A stretch of DNA of 64,000 nt, taken from assembly GCF_025345615.1 (NCBI RefSeq), contig NZ_JAODWD010000003.1, positions 434,001 to 498,000 of the forward strand, written 5' to 3'. Shown here in pieces: positions 42,527-51,264 of this stretch. The position numbers and the translations under genes are program-made. The notes under the pieces were generated by a model. The model made no database searches, was not told the origin of the DNA, and saw only the letters and a program-made list of their open reading frames with translations. Numbering within the stretch: the stretch's first letter is position 1; the number at the start of each line of letters is the position of its first letter. The DNA comes from Mycobacterium deserti. Its GTDB lineage: Bacteria; Actinomycetota; Actinomycetes; Mycobacteriales; Mycobacteriaceae.

Positions 42527-42979
42527 TCAGACCACGTCGACCCAGAACACGAATGCCGCGGTGGCGATCGACAGGGCGACCAGACCTGCTTTGTCGCCGA
42601 TCGTCAGCGGTGTCGACGCCGTCCTTGCGATTCGCACTTCGCGGGCGATGAGGAACAGCGGGAACGTCACGCTTATCGCTACGACACATCCGCCGATGAT
42701 GTACGCCCAGACGAACGCGACGCCGTGCTTGCGGGCCTCGACGACCATCAGGATCGCCGCGGCGAGCAGGAACAAGGCGATATCGGCGGTGATCGACCTC
42801 GCGGCCGCGTTCGCCTTTGTGTCAGCCCAGAACGCGACGAGGAACTGGCCGCCACGGTCGGAATAGGCGAGATTCTGGCTCCACGTCGCGATCAGCGCCG
42901 CGAGGCTGATCGCCGCGTACAGGGCGCACAGCACCTTGCTGGACGTGGGAAGGCTCGCGGTCTGGTCGGTTGTCGTCAT
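42527..42979 (-). CDS. DUF2834-type membrane protein
   Basis: 150 residues from ATG 42979. Four hydrophobic segments: VLCALYAAISLAALIATW, SITADIALFLLAAAILMVVE, VAFVWAYIIGGCVVAISVTF and the C-terminal AGLVALSIATAAFVFWV. The VEARKHGVAFVWAYII block matches DUF2834 proteins. Unknown role; divergent from ftsK with about 97 bases between starts. Confidence 0.82.
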   Translation of the reverse strand: MTTTDQTASLPTSSKVLCALYAAISLAALIATWSQNLAYSDRGGQFLVAFWADTKANAAARSITADIALFLLAAAILMVVEARKHGVAFVWAYIIGGCVVAISVTFPLFLIAREVRIARTASTPLTIGDKAGLVALSIATAAFVFWVDVV

Positions 42980-43076
42980 TTCGCACGCTACGTCGCGTGC
43001 GAGTCTCGATCGATACGAATCTGTGACCCGTGTGGCAGATGGTGATTTTGGGGCATCTGCGACTACGCTTGCACGC

Positions 43077-45554
43077 ATGGCTAGTAAGACCGTTGCCCGC
43101 TCGGGCGCCCGTTCGAGCAGGTCAAAGGCGGGCACTCGGGCTGGGTCCCGCGCGACACCCCGCCGCAAGCCCGCGCCGCGGCGCACTGCGTCGCCGGTTT
43201 CGTCCGCCGGCGCGACAGTGGGACGCGGAGTCAGGGCAGGTTGGCTGATGCTGGCCAAGGGCGCCGGGTCGACGGCGCGCTCGGTCGGCCGGGCCCGTGA
43301 CCTCGAACCGGGCCACCGGCGGGACGGTATCGCGCTGGCCCTGCTCGGCTTCGCCGTGGTGATCGCGGCGAGCTCGTGGTTCGATGCCGCCCGCCCCGTC
43401 GGGGAGTGGGTCGACACGTTTTTTCGGGTGCTGATCGGTTCGGCGGTCCTGCTGCTGCCCATCGCGCTGGCCGCCATCGCCGTCGTGCTGATGCGCACCG
43501 AACCCGATCCCGACGCGCGGCCGCGACTGATCCTCGGCGCCGCGATGATCGCACTGCCCGCGCTCGGGCTGTGGCACCTGTGGGCCGGCTCGCCGGTCGA
43601 CCCGACCGAACGGCAGCACGCGACGGGCTTCATCGGGTTCGCGATCGGCGGCCCGTTGGCCGACGGACTGACCGCGTGGATCGCGGCGCCACTGCTGTTC
43701 ATCGGCGTGCTCTTCGGTGTCTTGTTGGTGACCGGCACGACGATCCGCGACGTCCCGTCGACCGTACGGACCCTGTTCTCTGCTCGAGCATTCCGCGGTG
43801 AGGACTACGACGAGGACTATTACGACGACGAGCCCGACGTCGTGCGCGAGCCCGAGGACTTCTCCGACGGCTATTACGACGACCCGGCCGCCCAGCATGA
43901 TGAGGCGCAGCTTTGGCCGGCCGGCACTCCGATGGACAACTACCCGATCGAGGACGAGGCGCCGACGATCCCCGAGCCGGCGGTGCGGCCCCGGAAGAAG
44001 AAGCCTGCCAAGCAGCAGCAGACGATGTCGCTGGATCGGGTCGTCGACGGGCCGTACACGCTCCCGTCGCTGGACTTGCTGGTCGCGGGCGACCCGCCGA
44101 AGAAGCGCAGTGCGGGCAATGACCGCATGATCGAGGCCATCAGCGAGGTGCTCGACCAGTTCAAGGTCAACGCCTCGGTCACCGGCTGCACCCGCGGTCC
44201 GACCGTCACCCGTTACGAGGTTGAACTGGGCCCCGGTGTCAAGGTCGAGAAAATCACTGCGCTGCAACGCAATATCGCCTACGCCGTGGCCACCGAAAGC
44301 GTTCGAATGCTCGCGCCGATCCCCGGCAAGTCCGCGGTGGGCATCGAGGTGCCCAACGTCGACCGTGAGATGGTGCGGCTGGCGGATGTGCTGACCGATC
44401 CGGGGACCCGCGGGGACCACCACCCGTTGGTGATCGGACTCGGAAAGGACATCGAGGGCGAATACGTTTCGGCGAATCTCGCCAAGATGCCGCACCTACT
44501 GGTCGCGGGTTCGACCGGTTCGGGCAAGTCGAGTTTCGTCAACTCGATGCTGGTGTCGCTGCTCGCGCGGGCCACGCCCGAAGAGGTCAGGATGATCCTG
44601 ATCGACCCGAAGATGGTGGAACTGACGCCCTACGAGGGCATCCCGCACCTCATCACACCGATCATCACGCAGCCGAAGAAGGCCGCCGCGGCGCTGGCCT
44701 GGCTGGTCGAGGAGATGGAGCAGCGCTACCAGGACATGCAGGCGTCGCGGGTGCGCCACATCGACGACTTCAACAAGAAGGTGCGCTCGGGGGAGATCAC
44801 CGCACCACTGGGCAGCCAGCGCGAGTACAAGCCGTACCCGTACGTCGTCGCGATCGTCGACGAGTTGGCCGACCTCATGATGACCGCACCCCGCGACGTC
44901 GAGGACGCGATTGTGCGCATCACCCAGAAGGCCCGAGCGGCGGGCATCCACCTGGTGCTGGCCACCCAGCGTCCGTCGGTCGACGTCGTCACCGGTCTGA
45001 TCAAGACCAACGTGCCCTCGCGGCTGGCGTTCGCGACGTCGTCGCTGACCGACAGCCGCGTCATCCTCGACCAGCAGGGCGCCGAGAAGCTCATCGGTAT
45101 GGGCGACGGACTGTTCCTGCCGATGGGCGCGAACAAGCCGATTCGGCTACAGGGCGCCTACATCACCGACGAGGAGATCCACGCCGTCGTCGAGGCCACC
45201 AAGGCGCAGGCCGAGCCGGAGTACACCGAGGGCGTCACGACGGCCAAGACCACCGGTGAGCGGACCGACGTCGACCCCGACATCGGCGACGACATGGATG
45301 TGTTCCTGCAGGCCGTCGAACTGGTCGTGTCGAGCCAGTTCGGGTCGACGTCGATGCTGCAGCGCAAGCTGCGGGTTGGGTTCGCCAAGGCGGGTCGGCT
45401 GATGGATCTGATGGAGACCCGCAACATCGTCGGGCCGTCGGAGGGGTCCAAGGCCCGCGAGGTGCTGGTCAAGCCCGACGAACTGGCGGGAACGCTGGCG
45501 TTGATCCGCGGTGGGGCCAATGCCGATGGCAGCGAGGATGACGAGGAAGACTAG
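43077..45554 (+). CDS. ftsK: DNA translocase FtsK
   Basis: 825 residues from ATG 43077. Pumps chromosome ends across the division septum. A basic N-terminus (residues 1-60) precedes about four membrane helices, an acidic Asp/Tyr-rich linker (EDYDEDYYDDEPD), the alpha/beta motor (LLVAGSTGSGKSSFVNSMLV Walker A; PYVVAIVDELADLMM Walker B; ATQRPSVDVVTG) and the C-terminal gamma domain (SSQFGSTSMLQRKLRVGFAK) that reads KOPS. Same place as Rv2748c. Confidence 0.97.
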   Translation: MASKTVARSGARSSRSKAGTRAGSRATPRRKPAPRRTASPVSSAGATVGRGVRAGWLMLAKGAGSTARSVGRARDLEPGHRRDGIALALLGFAVVIAASSWFDAARPVGEWVDTFFRVLIGSAVLLLPIALAAIAVVLMRTEPDPDARPRLILGAAMIALPALGLWHLWAGSPVDPTERQHATGFIGFAIGGPLADGLTAWIAAPLLFIGVLFGVLLVTGTTIRDVPSTVRTLFSARAFRGEDYDEDYYDDEPDVVREPEDFSDGYYDDPAAQHDEAQLWPAGTPMDNYPIEDEAPTIPEPAVRPRKKKPAKQQQTMSLDRVVDGPYTLPSLDLLVAGDPPKKRSAGNDRMIEAISEVLDQFKVNASVTGCTRGPTVTRYEVELGPGVKVEKITALQRNIAYAVATESVRMLAPIPGKSAVGIEVPNVDREMVRLADVLTDPGTRGDHHPLVIGLGKDIEGEYVSANLAKMPHLLVAGSTGSGKSSFVNSMLVSLLARATPEEVRMILIDPKMVELTPYEGIPHLITPIITQPKKAAAALAWLVEEMEQRYQDMQASRVRHIDDFNKKVRSGEITAPLGSQREYKPYPYVVAIVDELADLMMTAPRDVEDAIVRITQKARAAGIHLVLATQRPSVDVVTGLIKTNVPSRLAFATSSLTDSRVILDQQGAEKLIGMGDGLFLPMGANKPIRLQGAYITDEEIHAVVEATKAQAEPEYTEGVTTAKTTGERTDVDPDIGDDMDVFLQAVELVVSSQFGSTSMLQRKLRVGFAKAGRLMDLMETRNIVGPSEGSKAREVLVKPDELAGTLALIRGGANADGSEDDEED

Positions 45555-46060
45555 AGCGTCAACAGCATTCGCGTGTTACCGAGAATGTTCGGCTTCACAT
45601 AGGACAGGTCGAGGAATTCGGCGACGCCGGTGTCGTAGGAGCGGCACATCTCCTCGAAGACCTCGGCCGTGACAGGTGTGCCGTCGATCTCCGCAAAGCC
45701 GTGCCGGGAGAAGAATTCGACTTCGAAGGTGAGCACGAAGATGCGCTGCAGATGCAGTTCGCGCGCCACGTCCAGCAACCGGTCCACGATCGCGTGCCCC
45801 ACGCCACGGCCCTTGACTTTGGGGTGCACCGCCACGGTGCGCACCTCGCCGAGGTCGGACCACAGCACGTGCAACGCGCCGCAGCCGATCAGTTCGCCGT
45901 TCAACTCGGCGACCCAGAACTCCTGCACGGCCTCGTAGAGCGTGACCAGGTTCTTCTCCAGCAGGATCTTGCCGGAGTAGATGTCGACCAGAGCTTTGAT
46001 CGCGGGAACGTCCGAGGTTCGGGCGCGCCGGACGACGACCCGATCGGACTCTGCGCTCAC
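45551..46060 (-). CDS. argA: Amino-acid N-acetyltransferase (N-acetylglutamate synthase type)
   Basis: 169 residues. GNAT fold with the acetyl-CoA loop VHPKVKGRGVGHAIVDRLL (Q/R-x-x-G-x-G/A). The homologue Rv2747 between ftsK and pgsA3 is the stand-alone ArgA-like enzyme that acetylates glutamate/glutamine at the start of arginine synthesis. Its stop overlaps the ftsK end by four bases on the other strand, and its start is two bases from the divergent pgsA3. Confidence 0.9.
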   Translation of the reverse strand: MSAESDRVVVRRARTSDVPAIKALVDIYSGKILLEKNLVTLYEAVQEFWVAELNGELIGCGALHVLWSDLGEVRTVAVHPKVKGRGVGHAIVDRLLDVARELHLQRIFVLTFEVEFFSRHGFAEIDGTPVTAEVFEEMCRSYDTGVAEFLDLSYVKPNILGNTRMLLTL

Positions 46061-46062
46061 AG

Positions 46063-46695
46063 GTGGAGAATATCGGTTCGGGCAACGGATATTCTGTTGC
46101 GGTGCCGGGCCAACCCCATACCGATCCGGTGGTTCCGCGTGCTCGCGTCGCGAACATTGCGAACATGCTCACCGGCGTGCGTTTGGCGTTGGTTCCGGTG
46201 TTCCTGGCCGCCCTCTTCGTCGGCGATGGCCATGAAACCTTCTGGCGGGTAATCGCTTTCGTGATCTTCACCGTCGCCGTGCTCACCGACCGGCTCGACG
46301 GGGCGCTCGCGCGCAGCTACGGCATGGTGACCGAGTTCGGCACGCTGGTCGATCCCATCGCCGACAAGGCGCTGATCGGTGCCGCGTTGATCGGGCTGTC
46401 GATGCTGGGGGACCTGCCGTGGTGGCTGACCGTGGTGATCCTGGTCCGTGAGATCGGAATCACGGTGCTGCGGTTCGCCGTGCTGCGACGTGGCGTCATC
46501 CCGGCCAGCCGCGGCGGCAAACTCAAGACCCTTGTTCAAGCCGTCGCCATCGGGCTTTTCGTGCTGCCGCTCTCGGGTGCCTGGCTGGCCGGGGCGTGGG
46601 TGATCATGTGGGTGGCCGTCGTGCTGACGGTGGTCACGGGCGCGGATTACGTCGTATCCGCGATCAGGGACTCCCGTACCCGACCGGCGTCCTGA
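46063..46695 (+). CDS. pgsA3: CDP-alcohol phosphotransferase PgsA3
   Basis: 210 residues, GTG start at 46063; it aligns with the M. tuberculosis N-terminus (YSVAV...QP), favouring it over the GTG at 46102. The signature D-G-x2-A-R-x8-G-x3-D-x3-D is complete in [10 protein letters not shown] and [10 protein letters not shown]. About six membrane helices. The family makes phosphatidylglycerol phosphate or a related lipid; the exact lipid for PgsA3 is not settled. Upstream of clgR as in Rv2746c-Rv2745c. Confidence 0.93.
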   Translation: MENIGSGNGYSVAVPGQPHTDPVVPRARVANIANMLTGVRLALVPVFLAALFVGDGHETFWRVIAFVIFTVAVLTDRLDGALARSYGMVTEFGTLVDPIADKALIGAALIGLSMLGDLPWWLTVVILVREIGITVLRFAVLRRGVIPASRGGKLKTLVQAVAIGLFVLPLSGAWLAGAWVIMWVAVVLTVVTGADYVVSAIRDSRTRPAS

Positions 46696-46734
46696 CTGGA
46701 GTCCGTCGAGGCTCGCAAGTGATCTGCGCAATTC

Positions 46735-46763
46735 GGGAACCATCCTGACAAGTCGCAGCGTTG
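46735..46763 (+). promoter_or_regulatory. SigE-type promoter and possible ClgR site upstream of clgR
   Basis: GGGAACC (46735-46741) and CGTTG (46759-46763) are 17 bases apart, fitting the mycobacterial SigE consensus GGAAC-N15-18-CGTT. Directly after, GTTGC (46760-46764) and GCAAC (46776-46780) form an inverted repeat around TAGTACTA, a candidate for ClgR autoregulation. Known M. tuberculosis clgR-psp control is by SigE and ClgR. Confidence 0.7.
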
Positions 46764-46798
46764 CCCTAGTACTAAGCAACACTGGGAAGGAGTGCACG

Positions 46799-47125
46799 AT
46801 GACGGCATTGCTGCGCGAGGTGATCGGCGACGTGCTGCGTCGTGCCCGCACGGATCAGGGTCGCACCCTGCGCGAAGTGTCCGACTCGGCCCGGGTCAGC
46901 CTGGGTTACCTCTCCGAGGTGGAGCGCGGACGCAAAGAAGCGTCGAGCGAGCTTCTGGGTGCCATCTGCACCGCGCTGGATGTCCCGCTGTCGCGGGTGC
47001 TCTCCGATGCCGGCGAGCAGATGGCCACCCAGGAGCACAAGGCGTTCCTGCGTGCCAGCGCGGCCAACATCGATGCGGCCACCAAGGTCGTCATCCCGCA
47101 GGTCGTGTCCCTGGCGGTGGCCTGA
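46799..47125 (+). CDS. clgR: Transcriptional activator ClgR
   Basis: 108 residues, ATG after GGAAGGAG. XRE-type helix-turn-helix: [20 protein letters not shown] (about 24-43), [20 protein letters not shown]. ClgR activates clp protease genes and its own psp operon upon envelope stress; its C-terminal hydrophobic end ([11 protein letters not shown]) is the usual degradation tag. Leads the clgR-pspA-pspM unit. Confidence 0.95.
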   Translation: MTALLREVIGDVLRRARTDQGRTLREVSDSARVSLGYLSEVERGRKEASSELLGAICTALDVPLSRVLSDAGEQMATQEHKAFLRASAANIDAATKVVIPQVVSLAVA

Positions 47126-47257
47126 ACCGGTTTCGTCGGACGCGGTGGACGAGCCGCGTTGATGAGTCCACACGTACCAGGTGTGGCGATATGCGCCGAC
47201 CCGATAGATTGGGCGGCACGAAAGCCGCACACCGATACGAAGGCGGAGTGAACTGAC

Positions 47258-48070
47258 ATGGCCAATCCGTTCGCCAAGGCGTGGAAATACCTCATGGCGC
47301 TGTTCAGCTCGAAGGTCGACGAGTACGCCGACCCGAAGGTGCAGATTCAGCAGGCCATCGAGGAAGCGCAGCGGCAGCACCAGGCACTGACGCAGCAGGC
47401 GGCTCAGGTCATCGGAAACCAGCGCCAGCTGGAGATGCGACTGAACCGCCAGCTCGCCGACATCGAGAAATTGCAGGTCAACGTCCGGCAGGCGCTGACG
47501 CTGGCCGACCAGGCCACCGCCGCGGGTGACGCCGCCAAGGCCACCGAATACACCAACGCCGCCGAGGCGTTCGCCGCGCAGTTGGTGACCTCGGAGCAGA
47601 GCGTCGAGGACCTCAAGGGTCTGCACGACCAGGCGCTGCAGGCGGCGGGTCAGGCCAAGAAGGCCGTCGAGCAGAACGCGATGATGCTGCAGCAGAAGAT
47701 CGCCGAGCGCACCAAGCTGCTCAGCCAGCTCGAACAGGCCAAGATGCAGGAGCAGGTCTCATCCTCGCTGCGGTCGATGAGCGAACTTGCGGCCCCGGGT
47801 AACACCCCGAGCCTCGACGAGGTGCGCGACAAGATCGAGCGCCGGTATGCCAATGCCATCGGGTCGGCGGAGCTCGCTCAGAACTCGGTTCAGGGTCGGA
47901 TGCTCGAAGTGCAGCATCAGAGTGTCCAGATGGCCGGGCATTCGCGACTGGAGCAGATCCGCGCGTCCATGCGCGGTGAGCAGCTGCCCGCGGGCGGCGC
48001 GCCGGCCGCCACCCCGGCAACCCCGGCCAGCAATCCGCAGGCAACGCCGGAAAACCCGCTCTCGCAATAG
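47258..48070 (+). CDS. pspA: Phage-shock protein A homologue (35-kDa antigen)
   Basis: 270 residues. Almost wholly helical coiled coil: [20 protein letters not shown] amphipathic N-terminus that binds membranes, [20 protein letters not shown], and [20 protein letters not shown]. The last 30 residues are Ala/Pro-rich. PspA coats stressed membranes and holds ClgR in an inhibited complex in M. tuberculosis (Rv2744c). The gap of 132 bases after clgR contains no gene. Confidence 0.96.
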   Translation: MANPFAKAWKYLMALFSSKVDEYADPKVQIQQAIEEAQRQHQALTQQAAQVIGNQRQLEMRLNRQLADIEKLQVNVRQALTLADQATAAGDAAKATEYTNAAEAFAAQLVTSEQSVEDLKGLHDQALQAAGQAKKAVEQNAMMLQQKIAERTKLLSQLEQAKMQEQVSSSLRSMSELAAPGNTPSLDEVRDKIERRYANAIGSAELAQNSVQGRMLEVQHQSVQMAGHSRLEQIRASMRGEQLPAGGAPAATPATPASNPQATPENPLSQ

Positions 48071-48081
48071 GTTTTTGGCAT

Positions 48082-48906
48082 ATGGCAGTGAAGACACCCG
48101 GAGGCAGGCCAGAAGCGTGGCGCTCGTTGGTGCAGCGCGGGGTCGACACGGCCGCTGACTGGTCCGACGTCGTGGCCAACAAGCTGAACGCGGCGGCCGA
48201 TCCGCGGGCCAAGTTGCTGCGCAAGCGGCGCTGGGCGCTGCGCCTCGGGGTCTTCTTCGCCGTCTCCAGCGTCTTCTGGGTGGGGGTGACGGGGCTGCTG
48301 GCCTCGTGGAGCACGCCGGTATGGGCGCTGTTCATCCCCGCACCGATCGCGGCGGGCGCGGCCTTCCTGGCGACGTTGTGCTTCCTGCGTTATCGCTGGC
48401 TGCGCGGCGAGCCACTGCCGCCGCCGCGCTCACGCGCCACCCGGCGCCTCCCACCGTGGGGTTCTGCTGCGCGTCAGCCGATGGCCGCGCTGGCGGCATC
48501 GGAGCGCGGGTTGTTCTCGCTGCTGGGCGTCATGGAGCGGGGCCGGCTGCTGCCGGCAGACGAATTCCGCGAGCTGACCGCGGCGGCCAACCACACCGCC
48601 GCCACGATGGCCGCGACGGCCAACGAGGTGGTGTCGATGGAGCGCACCATCGGTTCCGCGCCGCAGGCGCGGGCGCATCTGACCCCGACGATCCAGGCGT
48701 TCACCGCCCAGCTCGAACACGGCGCGCGTCAGTACAACGAAATGGTCGACGCCGCAGCGCAATTGGTGTCCGCCGCCAACACCGGATCGATGTCCAGCTC
48801 ACCGATGGCCCAGCAGCGTTACCGCGATCAGCTGTCCGACGCCACCGATCGGCTCGTGGGCTGGGCCCAGGCGTTCGACGAGCTCGGTCACCTTCGCGGG
48901 GCGTAA
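48082..48906 (+). CDS. pspM: Phage-shock membrane protein PspM
   Basis: 274 residues, 11 bases after pspA. Two membrane helices at about 53-75 (LGVFFAVSSVFWVGVTGLLA) and 80-100 (PVWALFIPAPIAAGAAFLAT), then a long cytoplasmic helical domain (MAALAASERGLFSLLGVMER to the end). Position and topology match Rv2743c, the PspA-anchoring partner. A pspN (Rv2742c) equivalent is not found downstream. Confidence 0.92.
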   Translation: MAVKTPGGRPEAWRSLVQRGVDTAADWSDVVANKLNAAADPRAKLLRKRRWALRLGVFFAVSSVFWVGVTGLLASWSTPVWALFIPAPIAAGAAFLATLCFLRYRWLRGEPLPPPRSRATRRLPPWGSAARQPMAALAASERGLFSLLGVMERGRLLPADEFRELTAAANHTAATMAATANEVVSMERTIGSAPQARAHLTPTIQAFTAQLEHGARQYNEMVDAAAQLVSAANTGSMSSSPMAQQRYRDQLSDATDRLVGWAQAFDELGHLRGA

Positions 48907-48911
48907 GCCGT

Positions 48912-49352
48912 CTACAGAGAAGCCCGCAAAGACGGGAACACCGTCGCGGCCAGTCCGCGCGCCGTCGCCTTGAGGAAGTCCAGAACGTCGAAATAGTCGC
49001 GCCACAGCGTGATTCGACCCGCGTGCACCTCGAAGGTCCCGCACACCCAGAACTGCAGGCGCAGCGGCCCGAACACCAGTGCGTCCGTGCGTTCGGTCAG
49101 CACGGCATTGCCTTCGGCGGCGATGCGGTGGATCTTGACCTCGAAGCCGGCCTTGCCCTCACCGCGGCGGAAGATGGCCATGATCCGCTTCCGGCCCCGC
49201 AGGGTGGGCCATCCGACGTTCTCCCAGACGATGTCGTCGGACATCAACTCCTGCGCGGTGTCGAAGTCCTCGTCCTGCAGCGCGTAGAGGAAGGTCTCGA
49301 CCGTGCGCGCATTCTCGACGTCGGACAGGGGAGGGACAGTCTGGTCGGTCAT
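48912..49352 (-). CDS. ephG: Limonene-1,2-epoxide hydrolase family protein
   Basis: 146 residues from ATG 49352. SnoaL/LEH-like cone fold: VENARTVETFLYALQDEDFD, DDIVWENVGWPTLRGRKRI and GRITLWRDYFDVLDFL, where Arg and Asp of the LEH catalytic set are visible. The M. tuberculosis homologue EphG (Rv2740) hydrates lipid and sterol epoxides. It is convergent with pspM (5-base gap). Confidence 0.9.
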   Translation of the reverse strand: MTDQTVPPLSDVENARTVETFLYALQDEDFDTAQELMSDDIVWENVGWPTLRGRKRIMAIFRRGEGKAGFEVKIHRIAAEGNAVLTERTDALVFGPLRLQFWVCGTFEVHAGRITLWRDYFDVLDFLKATARGLAATVFPSLRASL

Positions 49353-49397
49353 GGCCTCCAAGCCTAGTGGCGGGGCGCTGTGGCAGGGTAGGCCCAA

Positions 49398-50570
49398 ATG
49401 CGCGTCGCAGTGGTCGCCGGGCCCGATCCCGGGCACGCCTTCCCGGCGATCGCCTTGTGTCGCCGTTTCCTCGCCGCGGGCGATGCCCCGACCCTGCTGA
49501 CGGGCACCGACTGGCTGGACACCGCCCGCGCCGTAGGCCTCGACGCGGTCGAACTCGCCGGCCTGGACCCGACCGACCTCGACGACGACACCGACGCCGG
49601 CGCCAAGATCCACCAGCGGGCCGCGCGCATGGCGGTGCTCAACGTCCCACGCCTGCGCGACATCGCGCCCGAGCTCGTCGTCTCGGATGTGATCACCGCC
49701 GCGGGTGGGCTGGCCGCCGAGCTGCTTGGCCTGCCGTGGATCGAGCTGAACCCGCATCCGCTGTACCGCCCGTCGAAGGGACTGCCGCCGCTGGGCAGCG
49801 GTCTGGCGCCCGGCGTCGGGCTCAAAGGCCGACTGCGCGACGCGCTGATGCGGGCGCTGACCGCCCGGTCGTGGCGCGAGGGGCTACGTCAGCGCTCCGC
49901 TGTACGCGTCGAAATTGGTCTGCCGGCAGACGATCCCGGCCCGCTGCGGCGCCTGATTGCCACGCTTCCCGCGCTGGAGGTGCCCCGGCCCGACTGGCCG
50001 CGCGAGGCCGTCGTCGTCGGTCCACTGCATTTCGAACCGACGTCATCGGTATTGGAGGTTGCGCCCGGCTCCGGTCCCGTCGTGGTTGTTGCTCCCTCCA
50101 CTGCGACGACCGGCGCACGAGGGGTCGCCGAACTGGCACTCGAAACCCTCGTGCCGGGGGAAGTCCTGCCGGAAGGGTCGAGGGTTGTGGTGTCGCGGCT
50201 GGGCGGCGCGCACGTGGCGGTGCCGCCATGGGCGACGGTCGGCCTCGGTCGGCAGGACGAGCTGCTGGCGCAGGCCGACCTGGCTATCTGCGGTGGAGGG
50301 CACGGGATGGTGTCCAAGGCGCTGCTGTCCGGTGTGCCGTTGGTGGTGGTTCCCGGCGGTGGCGATCAGTGGGAGATCGCCAATCGCGTTGTGCGTCAGG
50401 GTAGTGGGCAGCTGGTGCGGCCGCTGACGGCCCCAGCGCTCGCGGCGGCCGCAGCGGAGGTGCTCTCGTCACCGCGCTACCGGGAAGCCGCGCAACGGGC
50501 CGGCGCGTCATCGGCGGACGTTGCCGATCCGGTACGGGTGTGCCATGACGCGTTGAAGGCGTCGGCGTAA
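49398..50570 (+). CDS. Glycosyltransferase, GT1/UGT-like
   Basis: 390 residues with a GT-B fold: MRVAVVAGPDPGHAFPAIAL (N-terminal Rossmann with the GH loop), then the C-terminal nucleotide-sugar site LAICGGGHGMVSKALLSGVP and VVVPGGGDQWEIANRVV. Resembles macrolide/MurG-type transferases. Equivalent to Rv2739c upstream of the DUF3046 gene. Donor and acceptor unknown. Confidence 0.9.
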   Translation: MRVAVVAGPDPGHAFPAIALCRRFLAAGDAPTLLTGTDWLDTARAVGLDAVELAGLDPTDLDDDTDAGAKIHQRAARMAVLNVPRLRDIAPELVVSDVITAAGGLAAELLGLPWIELNPHPLYRPSKGLPPLGSGLAPGVGLKGRLRDALMRALTARSWREGLRQRSAVRVEIGLPADDPGPLRRLIATLPALEVPRPDWPREAVVVGPLHFEPTSSVLEVAPGSGPVVVVAPSTATTGARGVAELALETLVPGEVLPEGSRVVVSRLGGAHVAVPPWATVGLGRQDELLAQADLAICGGGHGMVSKALLSGVPLVVVPGGGDQWEIANRVVRQGSGQLVRPLTAPALAAAAAEVLSSPRYREAAQRAGASSADVADPVRVCHDALKASA

Positions 50571-50579
50571 GTTGGCCGC

Positions 50580-50774
50580 GTGCGGTTGACGGAATTTCGT
50601 GACCTCGTCGAGGGCCAGTTCGGGTCTGTGCGAGGCACGTCGCTTCTCGTCGACCATGTGTTGACTGCGCTGGGCGGGCGGACCGCGCAGCAGGCCATCG
50701 AGGACGGAGTGGATCCGCGGGACGTCTGGCGGGCGCTGTGCGCGGACTTCGACGTCCCACGCGATCAGTGGTGA
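50580..50774 (+). CDS. DUF3046 small protein
   Basis: 64 residues, GTG start, 9 bases after the glycosyltransferase. MRLTEFRDLVEGQFG, then LLVDHVLTALGGRTAQQAIE and the end DVWRALCADFDVPRDQW are the DUF3046 pattern. In most mycobacteria it lies immediately upstream of recA; here the plus-strand run ends and a minus-strand block begins. Confidence 0.93.
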   Translation: MRLTEFRDLVEGQFGSVRGTSLLVDHVLTALGGRTAQQAIEDGVDPRDVWRALCADFDVPRDQW

Positions 50775-50778
50775 GCCG

Positions 50779-51222
50779 CTAGCGCTTGTCCTCAGCGCGA
50801 CCGGTACCCGCGGTGTGCGACGGGCCCGCCCGGTCGTCATCGCGGTCCGACTCCGGCATCTGCGACGCGGGCTGCTCGTCGGCCGGCGATGCGGTGGCCC
50901 CGCCCGGCGTATCGTCCGGCGACGCGGCCTTGTAGTCGGTATCGGTGACGGGCTTGACCGCCCCGCCGGTCCGTTCCCCACCTTCGTCCCCGCCGTCGGC
51001 CGGCTTGGCCGTGGTCTGTCGGCCCTCGTAGGGCGGTATCGCCGGTTCGACGTCTTTCGGTGGCTCGTTGGTGAAGCCCGTCTCGAAGTCGGGCTTCCCG
51101 CCGTCGTCGTGTGTGGGAACGGACTCGTCGCCCGTGTAGGTGCCCGACGGCCGGTCCACCGGCCCGCCCGATGGTTCGTCTGACCCGGTGCCGCGCGTGC
51201 CCCGTTCTTCCGGTTTCGTCAT
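50779..51222 (-). CDS. Hydrophilic, probably disordered hypothetical protein
   Basis: 147 residues, made nearly entirely of Gly, Asp, Glu, Pro, Ser, Thr and Lys (DEPSGGPVDRPSGTYTGDES; ETGFTNEPPKDVEPAIPPYE). No signal peptide or membrane segment and no recognised domain. The start is preceded by GAGGAGTAG. It lies 42 bases beyond the hypD end on the same strand, so it may be read from the hydrogenase operon or from its own promoter. Possibly a stress-type disordered protein. Confidence 0.6.
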   Translation of the reverse strand: MTKPEERGTRGTGSDEPSGGPVDRPSGTYTGDESVPTHDDGGKPDFETGFTNEPPKDVEPAIPPYEGRQTTAKPADGGDEGGERTGGAVKPVTDTDYKAASPDDTPGGATASPADEQPASQMPESDRDDDRAGPSHTAGTGRAEDKR

Positions 51223-51264
51223 GACTGCTACTCCTCATCCTCGCCGCATCCGCTGCGGCGACGT

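Noticed and set aside
43122..44495. 457-codon minus-strand frame opposite ftsK
   Set aside because: Shadow of ftsK codon bias with no recognisable domain.
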